Both the position numbers and the translations under genes were made by a program. The notes under the pieces are model-generated. The model had not been told where the DNA came from and did not search any database. It worked only from the letters and a program-made list of their open reading frames with translations. This document shows, piece by piece, positions 16,672 through 25,298 of a stretch of DNA of 61,749 bases. Within the stretch, counting starts at the first letter, position 1, and the number at the start of each line of letters is the position of its first letter. Origin of the DNA: Azoarcus sp. TTM-91 (lineage in GTDB: Bacteria > Pseudomonadota > Gammaproteobacteria > Burkholderiales > Rhodocyclaceae); contig NZ_WUEI01000021.1 in assembly GCF_012911025.1 (NCBI RefSeq), forward strand, positions 1-61,749, in the 5' to 3' direction.

Positions 16672-17672
16672 GCGGAAGTCCTCCCCTGCAGCTTGAGGCT
16701 GGCGCGGGCGCCGGGGCGCAGCCGCTGCGGCAGCTTGCGGTACAGGCCGGCGAGCGCGGCCACCGCGCCCTCGCGGCAATAGATCATCACCACGATCAGC
16801 AGCAGGCCGTAGATCACCACGTCCAGCCGGCCCAGCGGCTTCAGCCACTCGCTGACGATGACCACGATGAAGACGCCGAACAGCACGTTCCACACCCCGG
16901 ACACGCCACCAAGGGCGACGATGAGCAGCAGCTTGATCGAGAAGGCGACGCTGAACGGCTCCGGGCTGATGTAGCCGATCCAGTGCGCATAGAGCGCGCC
17001 GCCAAGGCCGGCGTAGGCGCCGCTCAGGGCCATCACCTTGCGCTTCACCTGGGCGGCGTCTATGCCCAGCGAGCGGGCCACCGCCTCGTTCTCGCTCACC
17101 GTGCGCATCGCCAGGCCGAAGGGCGAGCGCACCAGGTAGTCGGCCAGGCAGAGGCCGGCGTAGCACACCAGCCAGGCCAGCGGCAGGAAGTGGAGGTCGT
17201 CCAGCAGCGCATGGCCGGCGATGGAGATGGGGTCGATGGCGCTGATGCCGTCCGGCCCGCCGGTCACCGAGCGCCACTCCACCAGCACGGTGTGCAGGAT
17301 GAGCGCGATCGCCAGCGTCGCCATCGCCAGGTGGTGGCCCTTCAGCCGGAACACCAGCCAGCCCAGGCTCCAGGCGGTGAAGGCCGACAGCGCGGTGGCC
17401 AGCGCCAAGCTGTACCAGGGGTCCAGCTGCAGATGCTGGGCGAGCAGCACCGAACCGTAGGCGCCAACGCCAACGAAGGCGCTCTGCCCCAGCGAAATCT
17501 GGCCGGTGTAGCCCATCAGCAACGACAGCCCGATCGCCGGCAGCGCATACAGGCCGCACACCACCAGCAGGTTGATGACGTAAGGGTTGTTGGAGAAGGC
17601 CGCCAGCCCCAACACGGCAGCGAGGACGAGGAAGCGGTTCAGCGCCGGCTTGTTCATCGCGTGTCTGCTCAT
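16668..17672 (-). CDS. livM: Branched-chain-type ABC permease LivM
   Basis: A 334-residue inner-membrane permease from ATG 17672. Hydrophobic segments run through the chain, with the LivM hallmark block LSLLMGYTGQISLGQSAFVGVGAYGSVLL and the later GLAMRTVSENEAVARSLGIDAAQVK cytoplasmic loop that contacts the ATPase. The C-terminal block is LLLIVALGGVSGVWNVLFG and GLLLIVVMIYCREG. Start and stop overlap livH and the fused ATPase by four bases each. The symbol denotes family membership. The ligand is set by the binding protein at 12647. Confidence 0.94.
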   Translation of the reverse strand: MSRHAMNKPALNRFLVLAAVLGLAAFSNNPYVINLLVVCGLYALPAIGLSLLMGYTGQISLGQSAFVGVGAYGSVLLAQHLQLDPWYSLALATALSAFTAWSLGWLVFRLKGHHLAMATLAIALILHTVLVEWRSVTGGPDGISAIDPISIAGHALLDDLHFLPLAWLVCYAGLCLADYLVRSPFGLAMRTVSENEAVARSLGIDAAQVKRKVMALSGAYAGLGGALYAHWIGYISPEPFSVAFSIKLLLIVALGGVSGVWNVLFGVFIVVIVSEWLKPLGRLDVVIYGLLLIVVMIYCREGAVAALAGLYRKLPQRLRPGARASLKLQGRTSA

Positions 17673-18538
17673 CGCTTCGCCGCTCCGAATTCGCCCAGCA
17701 GGCCGCCCGGCCGTACCAGCAGGAAGAGCAGCAGCAGCACGAAGGCGATGGCGTTCTTGAAGCCGGAGCTGATGTAGCCGGCCGCCAGCGTCTCGGTCGC
17801 CCCCAGCAGCAGCCCGCCCAGCGCCGCGCCTATCGGATTGCCGAAGCCGCCGATGATGCAGGCGACGAAGCCCTTGATGCCGAGGGCGACGCCGCTGTCG
17901 TACTGCATCAGCGCGATGGGCGCGATGATCACCCCCGCCACCGCGCCCACCGTGCCGGAGAGCAGGAAGCCGATGCCGCGCATCAGCCCGGTGGGGATGC
18001 CCATCAGCGCCGCCGCCTGGCCATTCATCGCACAGGCGCGGAAGGCCTTGCCGAGGAAGGTCCGGGTGAGGAAGACGTAGAGCAGCGCCATCACCACCGC
18101 GGTGGTGCCGACCACCCACAGCGCCTGCCGCGGCACCACCACGCCGTAGGCGGAGATGGAACCCGGCCCGGAGAAAGCCGGCAGCGGCTGCGCGTCCGTA
18201 CCCCACGCCAGCGCCGCCAGCCCCTGCAGCACGATGCCGACGCCTATGGTGATGATGATGCCGCGCGTCACGTCGGTGCCGCTGCGGCGTATGGCAAGCC
18301 GCTCCACCAGGATGTTCACCACCCCGACCACTACCACCGCCACCGCGATCGCCAGCAACAGCGGCGCCCCGGCGACGACCAGGCTGGCCGCGCACAACGC
18401 CGCCAGCATGGAAGATTCGCCCTGGGCGAAATTGACGATATGGGTGGCGTTATAAACGGCGGTGAAGCCGGTGGCGATCAGGCCGTATATACAGCCGACG
18501 ACCAGACCCGAAATGAGATATTGGGCAAATTCGGTCAA
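17669..18538 (-). CDS. livH: Branched-chain-type ABC permease LivH
   Basis: The first gene of the large minus-strand operon, 289 residues. It has the LivH pattern: LISGLVVGCIYGLIATGFTAVYNATHIVNFAQGE at the N-terminus, GIIITIGVGIVLQGLAAL in the middle, AFRACAMNGQAAALMGI (the ATPase-coupling loop) and GFVACIIGGFGNPIGAALGGLLLG near the C-terminus. About eight transmembrane helices are expected. It overlaps livM by ATGA. The promoter for at least eight genes should lie upstream in 18539-19393, whose start is AT-richer than the genes. Confidence 0.94.
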   Translation of the reverse strand: MTEFAQYLISGLVVGCIYGLIATGFTAVYNATHIVNFAQGESSMLAALCAASLVVAGAPLLLAIAVAVVVVGVVNILVERLAIRRSGTDVTRGIIITIGVGIVLQGLAALAWGTDAQPLPAFSGPGSISAYGVVVPRQALWVVGTTAVVMALLYVFLTRTFLGKAFRACAMNGQAAALMGIPTGLMRGIGFLLSGTVGAVAGVIIAPIALMQYDSGVALGIKGFVACIIGGFGNPIGAALGGLLLGATETLAAGYISSGFKNAIAFVLLLLFLLVRPGGLLGEFGAAKR

Positions 18539-19393
18539 TGCGATTTCCTCCGCATGAATAAGGCTCTGCCGTTGGAACGGAACGTCCCCGAATTCTTATT
18601 GCCGCCCGGTTCTATCGGCGCCTTTTCGTTTGCCGCCTTATGCCTATTCGCAGCGGGTCGAATCCGGCACGAATCAGGTTTTCAGCAAGCAACTCCAGCA
18701 CTCTTTCCGGGCATGGCCTTCGGGGTACGAATCCACTCTAGGGAATGGGAAATTGAGCGGCAATTCAGAAGCGCGGGCGTCGGATTCAGTTTTTCTTTAG
18801 CAGCACAAGCCCGGTGCAAAGGCGCGCCATTGGTGCATCTGCGCACTTTTTTGGACCCATTGCGGCGCAAGCGCCAGGCAATTCAATGCATACGAAGTGG
18901 GTTTACGAATTCCGCGCTGCAATAGCGCTTTCTGTGCCGCGCTATTTCCATTTCGCCTATTTCATGAAAAGGAATGGAATCAAGCCAGCAGTGTGCGCAC
19001 GGAAAAGAGGCGTGACCGGGGAGCTTCCTGGGCACTCAACTCCAACGCACGCCTCACCACTTTGACGAGATCGGGGTGGACAGCCGTCAGCTCTTTCGAC
19101 GATGCCGGCCCTAGGGAGAATCCAGCCATACCTCATCCTTCTGGCGCCAACCCTGCGGAACCCTCTCTTCGTCCCTCCGCCCCGGCGGGCGGTGCTGGTG
19201 AATGCTCATCCGGTGCTCAAGCCGCCACATCCCCAATCTGGTGAAGCGCAAAGGGCAAGGACCCGGCCACCTGCGCCATCTGTTTTTGCACCCACCGCCA
19301 AGCCCTCTTGCACCCCATGCCAAGCGGCCCGCCCTCCAGCGGCGCACACTGGGCCGGCAACATCCCACTAAAAGACCAGACGAGGAGACGAGG
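18539..19393. other. 855-base divergent intergenic region (liv/Rieske operon versus ALDH operon)
   Basis: No protein gene is supported. The part 18540-18960 is clearly less GC-rich than the flanks, as promoter regions here usually are. One imperfect dyad, AATTG-N5-CAATT, lies near 18750-18764. At 19142-19156 the plus strand reads TGGCGC-N5-CTGC, a one-mismatch match to the sigma54 -24/-12 consensus with correct spacing, about 240 bases upstream of the aldehyde dehydrogenase start. The right half (19100-19390) has many short frames but no coherent codon bias. Confidence 0.5.
19142..19156 (+). promoter_or_regulatory. Weak candidate sigma54 promoter upstream of ALDH/PQQ-ADH operon
   Basis: TGGCGC, five bases, then CTGC. 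The GG and GC doublets are ten bases apart as required. The -12 element has C where the consensus has T. The long distance to the start codon (about 235 bases) lowers confidence. It would make sense if the sigma54 activator at 34125 controls both alcohol-oxidation modules. Confidence 0.3.
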
Positions 19394-20872
19394 ATGAGCA
19401 ATTCGAGCGAGCGGCCGACGATACGCAACCGCATGCTGATTGCCGGTGAATGGCAGGCGGCGGACAACGGTGCGACTTTCCCGGTGTACGACCCGGCCAA
19501 CGGCGAGTGCATTGCCGAGGTGCCGGCCGGCGGCAAGCCGGAGGTGGATCGCGCGGTGGCCTCGGCCAAACGCTGCTTCGAGAGCGACGCCTGGCGCCAC
19601 ATGCTGCCGGCGGCGCGCGAGGCGCTGCTGCTGAAGCTGGCCGACCTGATCGAGCAGAACGGCGAGGACCTGGCGCGGCTGGAGACGCTGAACAACGGCA
19701 AGCTCATCGCCTTCTCCCGCGCGCTGGAAGTGGGCGCCAGCGCCCAGTGGCTGCGCTACATGGCGGGCTGGGCGACCAAGATCGAAGGCAGCACGGTGGA
19801 TGTCTCCATCGGCTTCCCGCCGGGCGTGCGCTACAGCGCTTCCACCCGGCGCGAGCCGCTGGGCGTGGTGGGCGCCATCGTGCCGTGGAATTTCCCGCTG
19901 CTGATGGCGGTGTGGAAGATCGCACCGGCGCTGGCCGCCGGCTGCACGGTGGTGCTGAAGCCGGCCGAGGAAACGCCGCTGACCGCGCTGCGCCTGGGCG
20001 AACTGGCGCTGCAGGCCGGCTTCCCCGCCGGCGCGCTGAACGTGGTCACCGGCCTGGGCGAGGCGGCCGGCGCGGCGCTGGTGGCGCATCCGGACGTGGC
20101 CAAGATCGCCTTCACCGGTTCCACCGAAGTCGGCCGCATCATCGGCCGCCAGTGTGGCGGCGACCTGCGTCATGTGAGCCTGGAGCTGGGCGGCAAGAGC
20201 CCGGTGATCGTGCTGCCGGACTGCGACCCCGCCAAGGCGGTGGCCGGCGCCGCCGGCGCCATCTTCTTCAACCACGGCCAGGTATGCACCGCCGGCTCCC
20301 GCCTCTATGTGCATCGCAGGATCTACGACCAGGTGGTGGACGGCGTGGGCACGGTCGCCAAGCAGATGAAGCTGGGCGCCGGCCTGGACCCGGCCACCGA
20401 AATGGGGCCGCTGGTATCCGCCCGCCACCATGCCCGCGTCACCAGCCTGATCGAAACCGGCAAGGCAGAAGGCGCCGAGCTGATCGCCGGTGGCGCCGCG
20501 CTGGAGGGCGCCGGCTGGTTCGTGCAGCCCACGGTGTTCGCCAACCGCGCCTGCAAGCCGCTGACGCTGGTGCGGGAAGAGGTGTTCGGCCCGGTGCTGG
20601 TCGCCATGCCCTTCGACGAGCTGGAAGAAGTGGTGGCCGCCGCCAACGACAGCGAGTACGGCCTGGGCGCCAGCATCTGGAGCAACGACCTGACGGCGGT
20701 GCATCGCCTCATCCCGCGCCTGCAGGCGGGCTCGGTGTGGGTGAACAGCCACAACCTGGTCGATCCCAACCTGCCCTTCGGCGGCGTGAAGAGCTCCGGC
20801 TTGGGCCGTGAGCACGGCCGCGCGGTGATCGAGGCCTACACCGAACTCAAGTCGGTCTGCATCGCCTACTGA
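19394..20872 (+). CDS. Aldehyde dehydrogenase, phenylacetaldehyde/betaine-aldehyde type
   Basis: A 492-residue NAD(P)-dependent aldehyde dehydrogenase starting at ATG 19394 after GGAGACGAGG. The catalytic general base is E264 in SLELGGKSPV, and the nucleophile is C298 in GQVCTAGSRLYV. The cofactor-binding block IVPWNFPLLMAVWKIAPALAAG and FTGSTEVGR are intact, and the end LPFGGVKSSGLGREHG is normal. It should oxidise the aldehyde made by the adjacent quinohemoprotein alcohol dehydrogenase to a carboxylic acid in the cytoplasm. Overall pattern is closest to phenylacetaldehyde dehydrogenases, though substrate range in this family is broad. A GC-rich hairpin separates it from the next gene. Confidence 0.94.
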   Translation: MSNSSERPTIRNRMLIAGEWQAADNGATFPVYDPANGECIAEVPAGGKPEVDRAVASAKRCFESDAWRHMLPAAREALLLKLADLIEQNGEDLARLETLNNGKLIAFSRALEVGASAQWLRYMAGWATKIEGSTVDVSIGFPPGVRYSASTRREPLGVVGAIVPWNFPLLMAVWKIAPALAAGCTVVLKPAEETPLTALRLGELALQAGFPAGALNVVTGLGEAAGAALVAHPDVAKIAFTGSTEVGRIIGRQCGGDLRHVSLELGGKSPVIVLPDCDPAKAVAGAAGAIFFNHGQVCTAGSRLYVHRRIYDQVVDGVGTVAKQMKLGAGLDPATEMGPLVSARHHARVTSLIETGKAEGAELIAGGAALEGAGWFVQPTVFANRACKPLTLVREEVFGPVLVAMPFDELEEVVAAANDSEYGLGASIWSNDLTAVHRLIPRLQAGSVWVNSHNLVDPNLPFGGVKSSGLGREHGRAVIEAYTELKSVCIAY

Positions 20873-20908
20873 TTCCTTTTCCCGCTTCACCACAACCGCA
20901 GTACCGGA

Positions 20909-20933
20909 CCCGCCCCGCAATGCACGGGGCGGG
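20909..20933 (+). terminator. GC-rich stem-loop between ALDH and PQQ-ADH genes
   Basis: Perfect nine-base arms CCCGCCCCG and CGGGGCGGG around a seven-base loop. No T-run follows, so it is more likely a processing or partial-termination hairpin within the operon than a full terminator. Confidence 0.6.
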
Positions 20934-20963
20934 CCTCACATCCGCTCGCTCGGAGGAGACACC

Positions 20964-23183
20964 ATGCCCGCCAACAAGAACGGCAACGCCCTATCCATAT
21001 CGCATTTCCGGCATCAACGCTTCGCGCCGGCGCTGCTCGCGCTGTCCTGCGCCCTCTCCTTCCCCACCCTCGCCCAGGCGGCGCCCGCAGCGCCGGCGGC
21101 GGTGGACTTCAACCGCCTGGTGGCCGCCGACCGCGAGCCCGGCAACTGGATGAGCCACGGCCGCACCTACGGCGAGCAGCGCTACTCGCCGTTGAAGCGC
21201 ATCAACGAGAAGAACGTGGCCAAGCTCGGCCTGGCCTGGACCTACAAGCTGGACGTGGACCGCGGCGTGGAAGCCACGCCCATCGTCGTCGATGGGGTGA
21301 TGTACACCACCGGCGCCAAGAGCATCGTCTATGCGCTGGACGCCCGCAGCGGCAAACAGCTGTGGAAGTTCGACCCGGAGGTGCCCGGCCTGCGCCTGTC
21401 CGAAGGCTGCTGTGACGTGGTGAACCGCGGCGTTGCCGTGTGGCAGGGCAAGGTCTATGTCGGCGCCTACGACGGCCGCCTGATCGCGCTGGACGCCGCC
21501 AGCGGCCGCAAACTGTGGGAGACGGACACCGTCATCGACCACGACCGCAGCTACACCATCACCGGCGCGCCGCGCATCGTCAAAGGCAAGGTGCTGATCG
21601 GCAACGGCGGCGCCGAGTTCGGCGTGCGCGGCTACATCTCCGCTTACGACGCCGACAGCGGCAAGCTCGCCTGGCGCTTCTACACCGTGCCTGGCAACCC
21701 GGCCGAGCCGGCGGAGAACAAGGCCATGGAAATGGCCCGCGCCACCTGGAGCGGCGACGAATACTGGAAGCAGGGCGGCGGCGGCACCGTGTGGGACTCC
21801 ATGGCCTACGACCCGGAGCTGGACCTGCTCTACATCGGCACCGGCAACGCCTCCTGGTGGAACCGCAAGCTGCGCAGCCAGGGCAAGGGCGACAACCTGT
21901 TCGTCTCCTCCATCGTCGCCCTGCGGCCGGACAACGGCGACTACGTCTGGCACTACCAGGTGACGCCGGGCGACATGTGGGACTTCACCGCCACCCAGCA
22001 CATCATCCTCGCCGACCTCGACATCGCCGGCGAGAAACGCAAGGTGCTGATGCAGGCGCCCAAGAACGGCTTCTTCTACGTGCTCGACCGGGCCACCGGC
22101 AAGCTGCTGTCGGCGGAGAAGTTCGCCCCGGTGAACTGGGCCAGCCACATCGACCTCGCCACCGGCCGCCCGGTGTTCGACGACAAGGCCGCCAACTACC
22201 TGGACGAACCCAAGCTGGTGATGCCCGCCTTCATCGGCGCCCACAACTGGCAGCCGATGTCCTTCAACCCGGCCACCGGCCTGGTCTACATCCCGATGCA
22301 GGAAACCGCCAACCTGCTCTCCGCCACCGGCACGCCGGAGCGGATCGCCCACAAGTCGGTGGTGAATCTCGGCATCGACGTGCCCGACCTGCCGGAAGAT
22401 CCCAAGGTGGTGAAGGACATCGCCGCCAGCTTCAAGGGCCGCCTGCTGGCCTGGGACCCGGTGAAGCAGAAAGCCGCCTGGAGCCAGGAATACCGCACCA
22501 TCTACAACGGCGGCACCCTCTCCACCGGCGGCAACCTGGTATTCCAGGGCACGGCGGACGGCCGCGTCACCGCCTACGCGGCGGACAGCGGCAAGCTGCT
22601 GTGGGAATCGCCAGCCAACACCGGCGTCATGGCCGGACCGGTGACCTACGAGGTGGATGGCGAGCAATACGTCACCTTCATGGCCGGCTGGGGCGGCACC
22701 TTCCCGCTCATCCTCGGCCCGCTGTCGCAGCGCGCCAAGGTGCGGCCGGAAGCGCGGGTGCTCACCTACAAGCTCAACGGCAAGGCCAAGCTGCCCGCGC
22801 CGCAGAACCAGCCCCAGGCCCTGCCCAGGCTGCAGCAGCTCACCCTCACCGACGAAGCCGCCCTCGCCCACAGCCGCGGCCTGTTCAACGGCTTCTGCGG
22901 CAGCTGCCACGGCCTCAACGCCGTCAGCGGCGGCGTCATCCCCGACCTGCGCTACCTGGATGACGAAAAGCATGCCCAGTTCCAGTCCATCGTCCTCGGC
23001 GGCCTGCGCGCCACCAAGGGCATGCCGCCCTTCGCCGGCACCCTCAGCCTCGACCAGGTGGAAGGCATACGCCAGTACCTGATCAAGCGCTCCCACGACT
23101 TGCAGAAGGAATTGGAAGCCAGCGCCGCGGCGGGCAGCCCGGCCAAGGCCAGCAAGACGGCCAGCGCCAGCGGCGCCAGGTAA
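20964..23183 (+). CDS. PQQ-dependent quinohemoprotein alcohol dehydrogenase (type II)
   Basis: A 739-residue periplasmic enzyme with a signal peptide (ALLALSCALSFPTLAQA). The PQQ propeller domain has the vicinal disulfide C149-C150 in SEGCCDVVNRG, repeated W-motif docking blades (LDARSGKQLWKF, LDAASGRKLWE and others) and MWDFTATQHI with the catalytic aspartate. A C-terminal cytochrome c domain carries C645-G-S-C648-H649 (FCGSCHG), with a probable axial methionine in TKGMPPFAG. The layout is that of soluble type II quinohemoproteins such as the Comamonas ethanol dehydrogenase. They oxidise primary and some secondary alcohols and pass electrons to azurin or cytochrome c. The C-terminal tail beyond residue 710 is alanine/serine/lysine-rich. 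No PQQ biosynthesis genes are in the window. Confidence 0.96.
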   Translation: MPANKNGNALSISHFRHQRFAPALLALSCALSFPTLAQAAPAAPAAVDFNRLVAADREPGNWMSHGRTYGEQRYSPLKRINEKNVAKLGLAWTYKLDVDRGVEATPIVVDGVMYTTGAKSIVYALDARSGKQLWKFDPEVPGLRLSEGCCDVVNRGVAVWQGKVYVGAYDGRLIALDAASGRKLWETDTVIDHDRSYTITGAPRIVKGKVLIGNGGAEFGVRGYISAYDADSGKLAWRFYTVPGNPAEPAENKAMEMARATWSGDEYWKQGGGGTVWDSMAYDPELDLLYIGTGNASWWNRKLRSQGKGDNLFVSSIVALRPDNGDYVWHYQVTPGDMWDFTATQHIILADLDIAGEKRKVLMQAPKNGFFYVLDRATGKLLSAEKFAPVNWASHIDLATGRPVFDDKAANYLDEPKLVMPAFIGAHNWQPMSFNPATGLVYIPMQETANLLSATGTPERIAHKSVVNLGIDVPDLPEDPKVVKDIAASFKGRLLAWDPVKQKAAWSQEYRTIYNGGTLSTGGNLVFQGTADGRVTAYAADSGKLLWESPANTGVMAGPVTYEVDGEQYVTFMAGWGGTFPLILGPLSQRAKVRPEARVLTYKLNGKAKLPAPQNQPQALPRLQQLTLTDEAALAHSRGLFNGFCGSCHGLNAVSGGVIPDLRYLDDEKHAQFQSIVLGGLRATKGMPPFAGTLSLDQVEGIRQYLIKRSHDLQKELEASAAAGSPAKASKTASASGAR

Positions 23184-23220
23184 GCGGGCCAAATAAGCGG
23201 GCCGGGGCAAACAGCGGGAC

Positions 23221-23257
23221 GCGATCCGGCGGCGTTCATGAGACGCCGCCGGATCGC
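23221..23257 (+). terminator. Large perfect stem-loop after PQQ-ADH gene
   Basis: Fifteen-base perfect arms begin GCGATCCGGC and end GCCGGATCGC, with the seven-base loop TCATGAG. No T-run follows. It lies 37 bases after the alcohol dehydrogenase stop and about 180 before the next start, so it may end or stabilise the upstream message. Confidence 0.65.
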
Positions 23258-23438
23258 GGCAGGCCGGGCCTGAGCCTGGCCGGCTCCCGCTCGTTCTTAC
23301 CCGCCGCCCCGCTCGCCACCACTTCAGCACATCCCCTTTGGTTTCACCCCGGAGCGGCCGGCAGGCCCGCCCCGGTGGACTGCTGCGCGCCTGCCACCCA
23401 CTCGGCACCACACAAAGACAAAAGCAAGGAGACACACC

Positions 23439-24287
23439 ATGAAAACCACCCTGCGCCTCTGCGGCGTGGCGGCCGCGCTCGCCCTCTGCCTGGGCAGCGC
23501 CCGCGCCGACGTCAAACCCTATGGCGGCGACTACGAGGCCGCCCCCGCCGGCACCGACCTCTTCCTCCTTTACTACCAGCATCACGAAGGCGACGAGGCC
23601 TATTCCAAGGGCAAGAAGGTGGCGGACGACCTCGGCGTGCGGCTGGACATCGGCCTGCTGCGCTATGTGCACTTCGCCGACTGGAACGGCTACCGCATAG
23701 ACCCGCAGATCATCGTGCCCTTCGCCCACCAGCGCACCTCGGCGGCGGACACCACCTACGGCGGCCTGGGCGACGTCATCTTCGGCGGCACCCTATGGAC
23801 GCTGAACGACCCCGAGCGCAAGGAATACCTCGGCTGGTCCGTCTTCATCACCGCCCCCACCGGCAGCCACCGCGACGACGGCTTCGCCGTCAGCGGCGAC
23901 CGCTGGGCCGCCGACTTCCAGGTCGGCTACGTGCGCCGCCTCGCGCCGAAATGGACGCTGGACCTGATAGGCGAAGTCGAGTTCTACGCCGACCGCCGCT
24001 ACGACGACGCCCGCCGCGATCCCCTGCTCCAGGGCCACGCCCACCTGCGCTACCACTGGTCCGACGCCACCCAGCTCGCCCTCTCCTACCGCCACAGCTG
24101 GGGTGCCCGGGAACGCGCCGATGGCACCACCCTCACCGACCGCCGCGACAACAACAACATGACCGTGGGCTGGGACAGCTGGCTGGCCAGGGACTGGCAG
24201 CTGCAATTGCAATACACGCGAGACCTGGAAGTGCGGGAAGGGCTGAAAACGCAGGGGGTGCAGGCCAGGTTGCTGAAGGTGTTTTGA
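23439..24287 (+). CDS. Outer-membrane protein of the phenol-degradation MetA/transporter family (paralogue 1)
   Basis: A 282-residue secreted protein with signal peptide (LRLCGVAAALALCLGSARA). The mature protein starts with DVKPYGGDYEAAPAGTDLFLLYYQHHEGDEAYSKG and consists of alternating amphipathic strands ending in a C-terminal aromatic residue (LLKVF), as in outer-membrane beta-barrels. The pattern fits the Phenol_MetA_deg family, linked to uptake of aromatic or hydrophobic compounds. A clear paralogue occurs at 40367-41296: both share the opening DYTAAPAGT-type block, LRFIHF/LRYVHF, the GGYIVDPQILIPF/NGYRIDPQIIVPF block and TLWTINDP/TLWTLNDP. Both are encoded beside an aldehyde dehydrogenase and a periplasmic alcohol oxidoreductase. 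The gene is probably the last of the operon, as a strong terminator follows. Confidence 0.88.
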   Translation: MKTTLRLCGVAAALALCLGSARADVKPYGGDYEAAPAGTDLFLLYYQHHEGDEAYSKGKKVADDLGVRLDIGLLRYVHFADWNGYRIDPQIIVPFAHQRTSAADTTYGGLGDVIFGGTLWTLNDPERKEYLGWSVFITAPTGSHRDDGFAVSGDRWAADFQVGYVRRLAPKWTLDLIGEVEFYADRRYDDARRDPLLQGHAHLRYHWSDATQLALSYRHSWGARERADGTTLTDRRDNNNMTVGWDSWLARDWQLQLQYTRDLEVREGLKTQGVQARLLKVF

Positions 24288-24296
24288 GGCAGCAAA

Positions 24297-24335
24297 AATA
24301 ATGCCGGAGGCACTGCGCCGCCGGCATTATTTATT
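24297..24335 (+). terminator. Rho-independent terminator after MetA-like gene
   Basis: Perfect eleven-base arms AATAATGCCGG and CCGGCATTATT, followed by TATTT. It lies ten bases after the stop codon at 24287. The A-rich upstream side allows weak function on the opposite strand, where the convergent gene 24574-25239 ends. Confidence 0.85.
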
Positions 24336-24573
24336 TCAGTTCTCACATTCCTACGCGGATGAAGGCCATCACCTCATCCAATTGGCCAGCACCAGCCAGC
24401 CAATGCCAAGCCCCAAGAGAACGAGGAATATCTTCATGCTGGGAGATACCCTCCGTGCCCCTGACTCATCCAGGAATTGCTGCCATAGCGCTTCCTTTTT
24501 CTTTCTCGGATCATTCACTGCAATTCCCCAAGAAACGCGCTCGATATTTCACGGCACTAACTTCTGCAAGAAG

Positions 24574-25239
24574 TCACTTCCCGTCACCCGCCGCCATCCG
24601 GGCGGAAAACACTCGATTGAGTGACTCTCCCATCGCACCCGCATCGAAATAGACCTTGCGCTCCTGCCCACTGGGTGACACCGCCGTCCAGATATCGAAC
24701 ATCCTCCCGCCGATATCCCGGGCTACCCGCCCCTTCCTCGCCCAGCTCTTCTGCGCAAATCCGAACCAGTCGTATTCCTCACTGATCATTACGACCTTGT
24801 ACGCAGTGGCTTCAGTGCGTCCGTCCGCGCCCTCGACCATCGCCTCGAACAAAGCCAGCGCATAGGCCGTGTGATAATTCCGCTCTTCCTGCTTCTGCTC
24901 CCTCTCGGCCAGTTGGGCTAACTGAAGATGAATCTCTATGAGCGGAACTTCCTTCACCGGCCCTACAAGCCCCTCGAGCGGAGCCAGCCCGGCCTTCACC
25001 GAGGCCATGTCCTCCCCTGCGTCAATGGCCAGCTTCACTTTTCCGAGTGCCTCCCGCAGCTGGTATTCAATTTCCATCGCAGCGAGAGTTCGATGATGGA
25101 CGACAGCCAACCTTGCCTGCCTGGCGACCGGCAATAGCGTGGAAACAAGCCTGTCGACCTCGGTTTGCGCATGTGCGGTCAGGCAGAAACCAGCAGCCAA
25201 CAACGAAAGCATGATGCGTAGGAAACGAGGAAGAAGCAT
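24574..25239 (-). CDS. Hypothetical exported protein
   Basis: From ATG 25239 the 221-residue product opens with a good signal peptide (LLPRFLRIMLSLLAAGFCLTAHA, cut before QTEVDR). A longer form from 25296 is possible because that ATG follows the stop of the upstream gene by two bases. The mature part is helical at first (VARQARLAVVHHRTLAAMEIEYQLREALGKV) and ends with a strand-rich region (AYKVVMISEEYDWFGFAQKSW, MFDIWTAVSPSGQERKVYFDAG). I do not recognise the family. The protein is probably periplasmic. It is adjacent to two other envelope genes on the same strand (25299-25832 and 25905-26290), suggesting a small envelope operon unrelated to catabolism. Base composition is lower in GC than in the flanking catabolic genes. 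Confidence 0.75.
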   Translation of the reverse strand: MLLPRFLRIMLSLLAAGFCLTAHAQTEVDRLVSTLLPVARQARLAVVHHRTLAAMEIEYQLREALGKVKLAIDAGEDMASVKAGLAPLEGLVGPVKEVPLIEIHLQLAQLAEREQKQEERNYHTAYALALFEAMVEGADGRTEATAYKVVMISEEYDWFGFAQKSWARKGRVARDIGGRMFDIWTAVSPSGQERKVYFDAGAMGESLNRVFSARMAAGDGK

Positions 25240-25298
25240 TCGCCCAGAAATTCCAAAAGGATAGAACCGCCCGCGGCCATGGCCGGCGAGCATCATTA

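Noticed and set aside
20991..23729. 912-codon minus-strand frame opposite the PQQ alcohol dehydrogenase
   Set aside because: Antisense shadow. It also runs through two perfect hairpins and has no recognisable motif.
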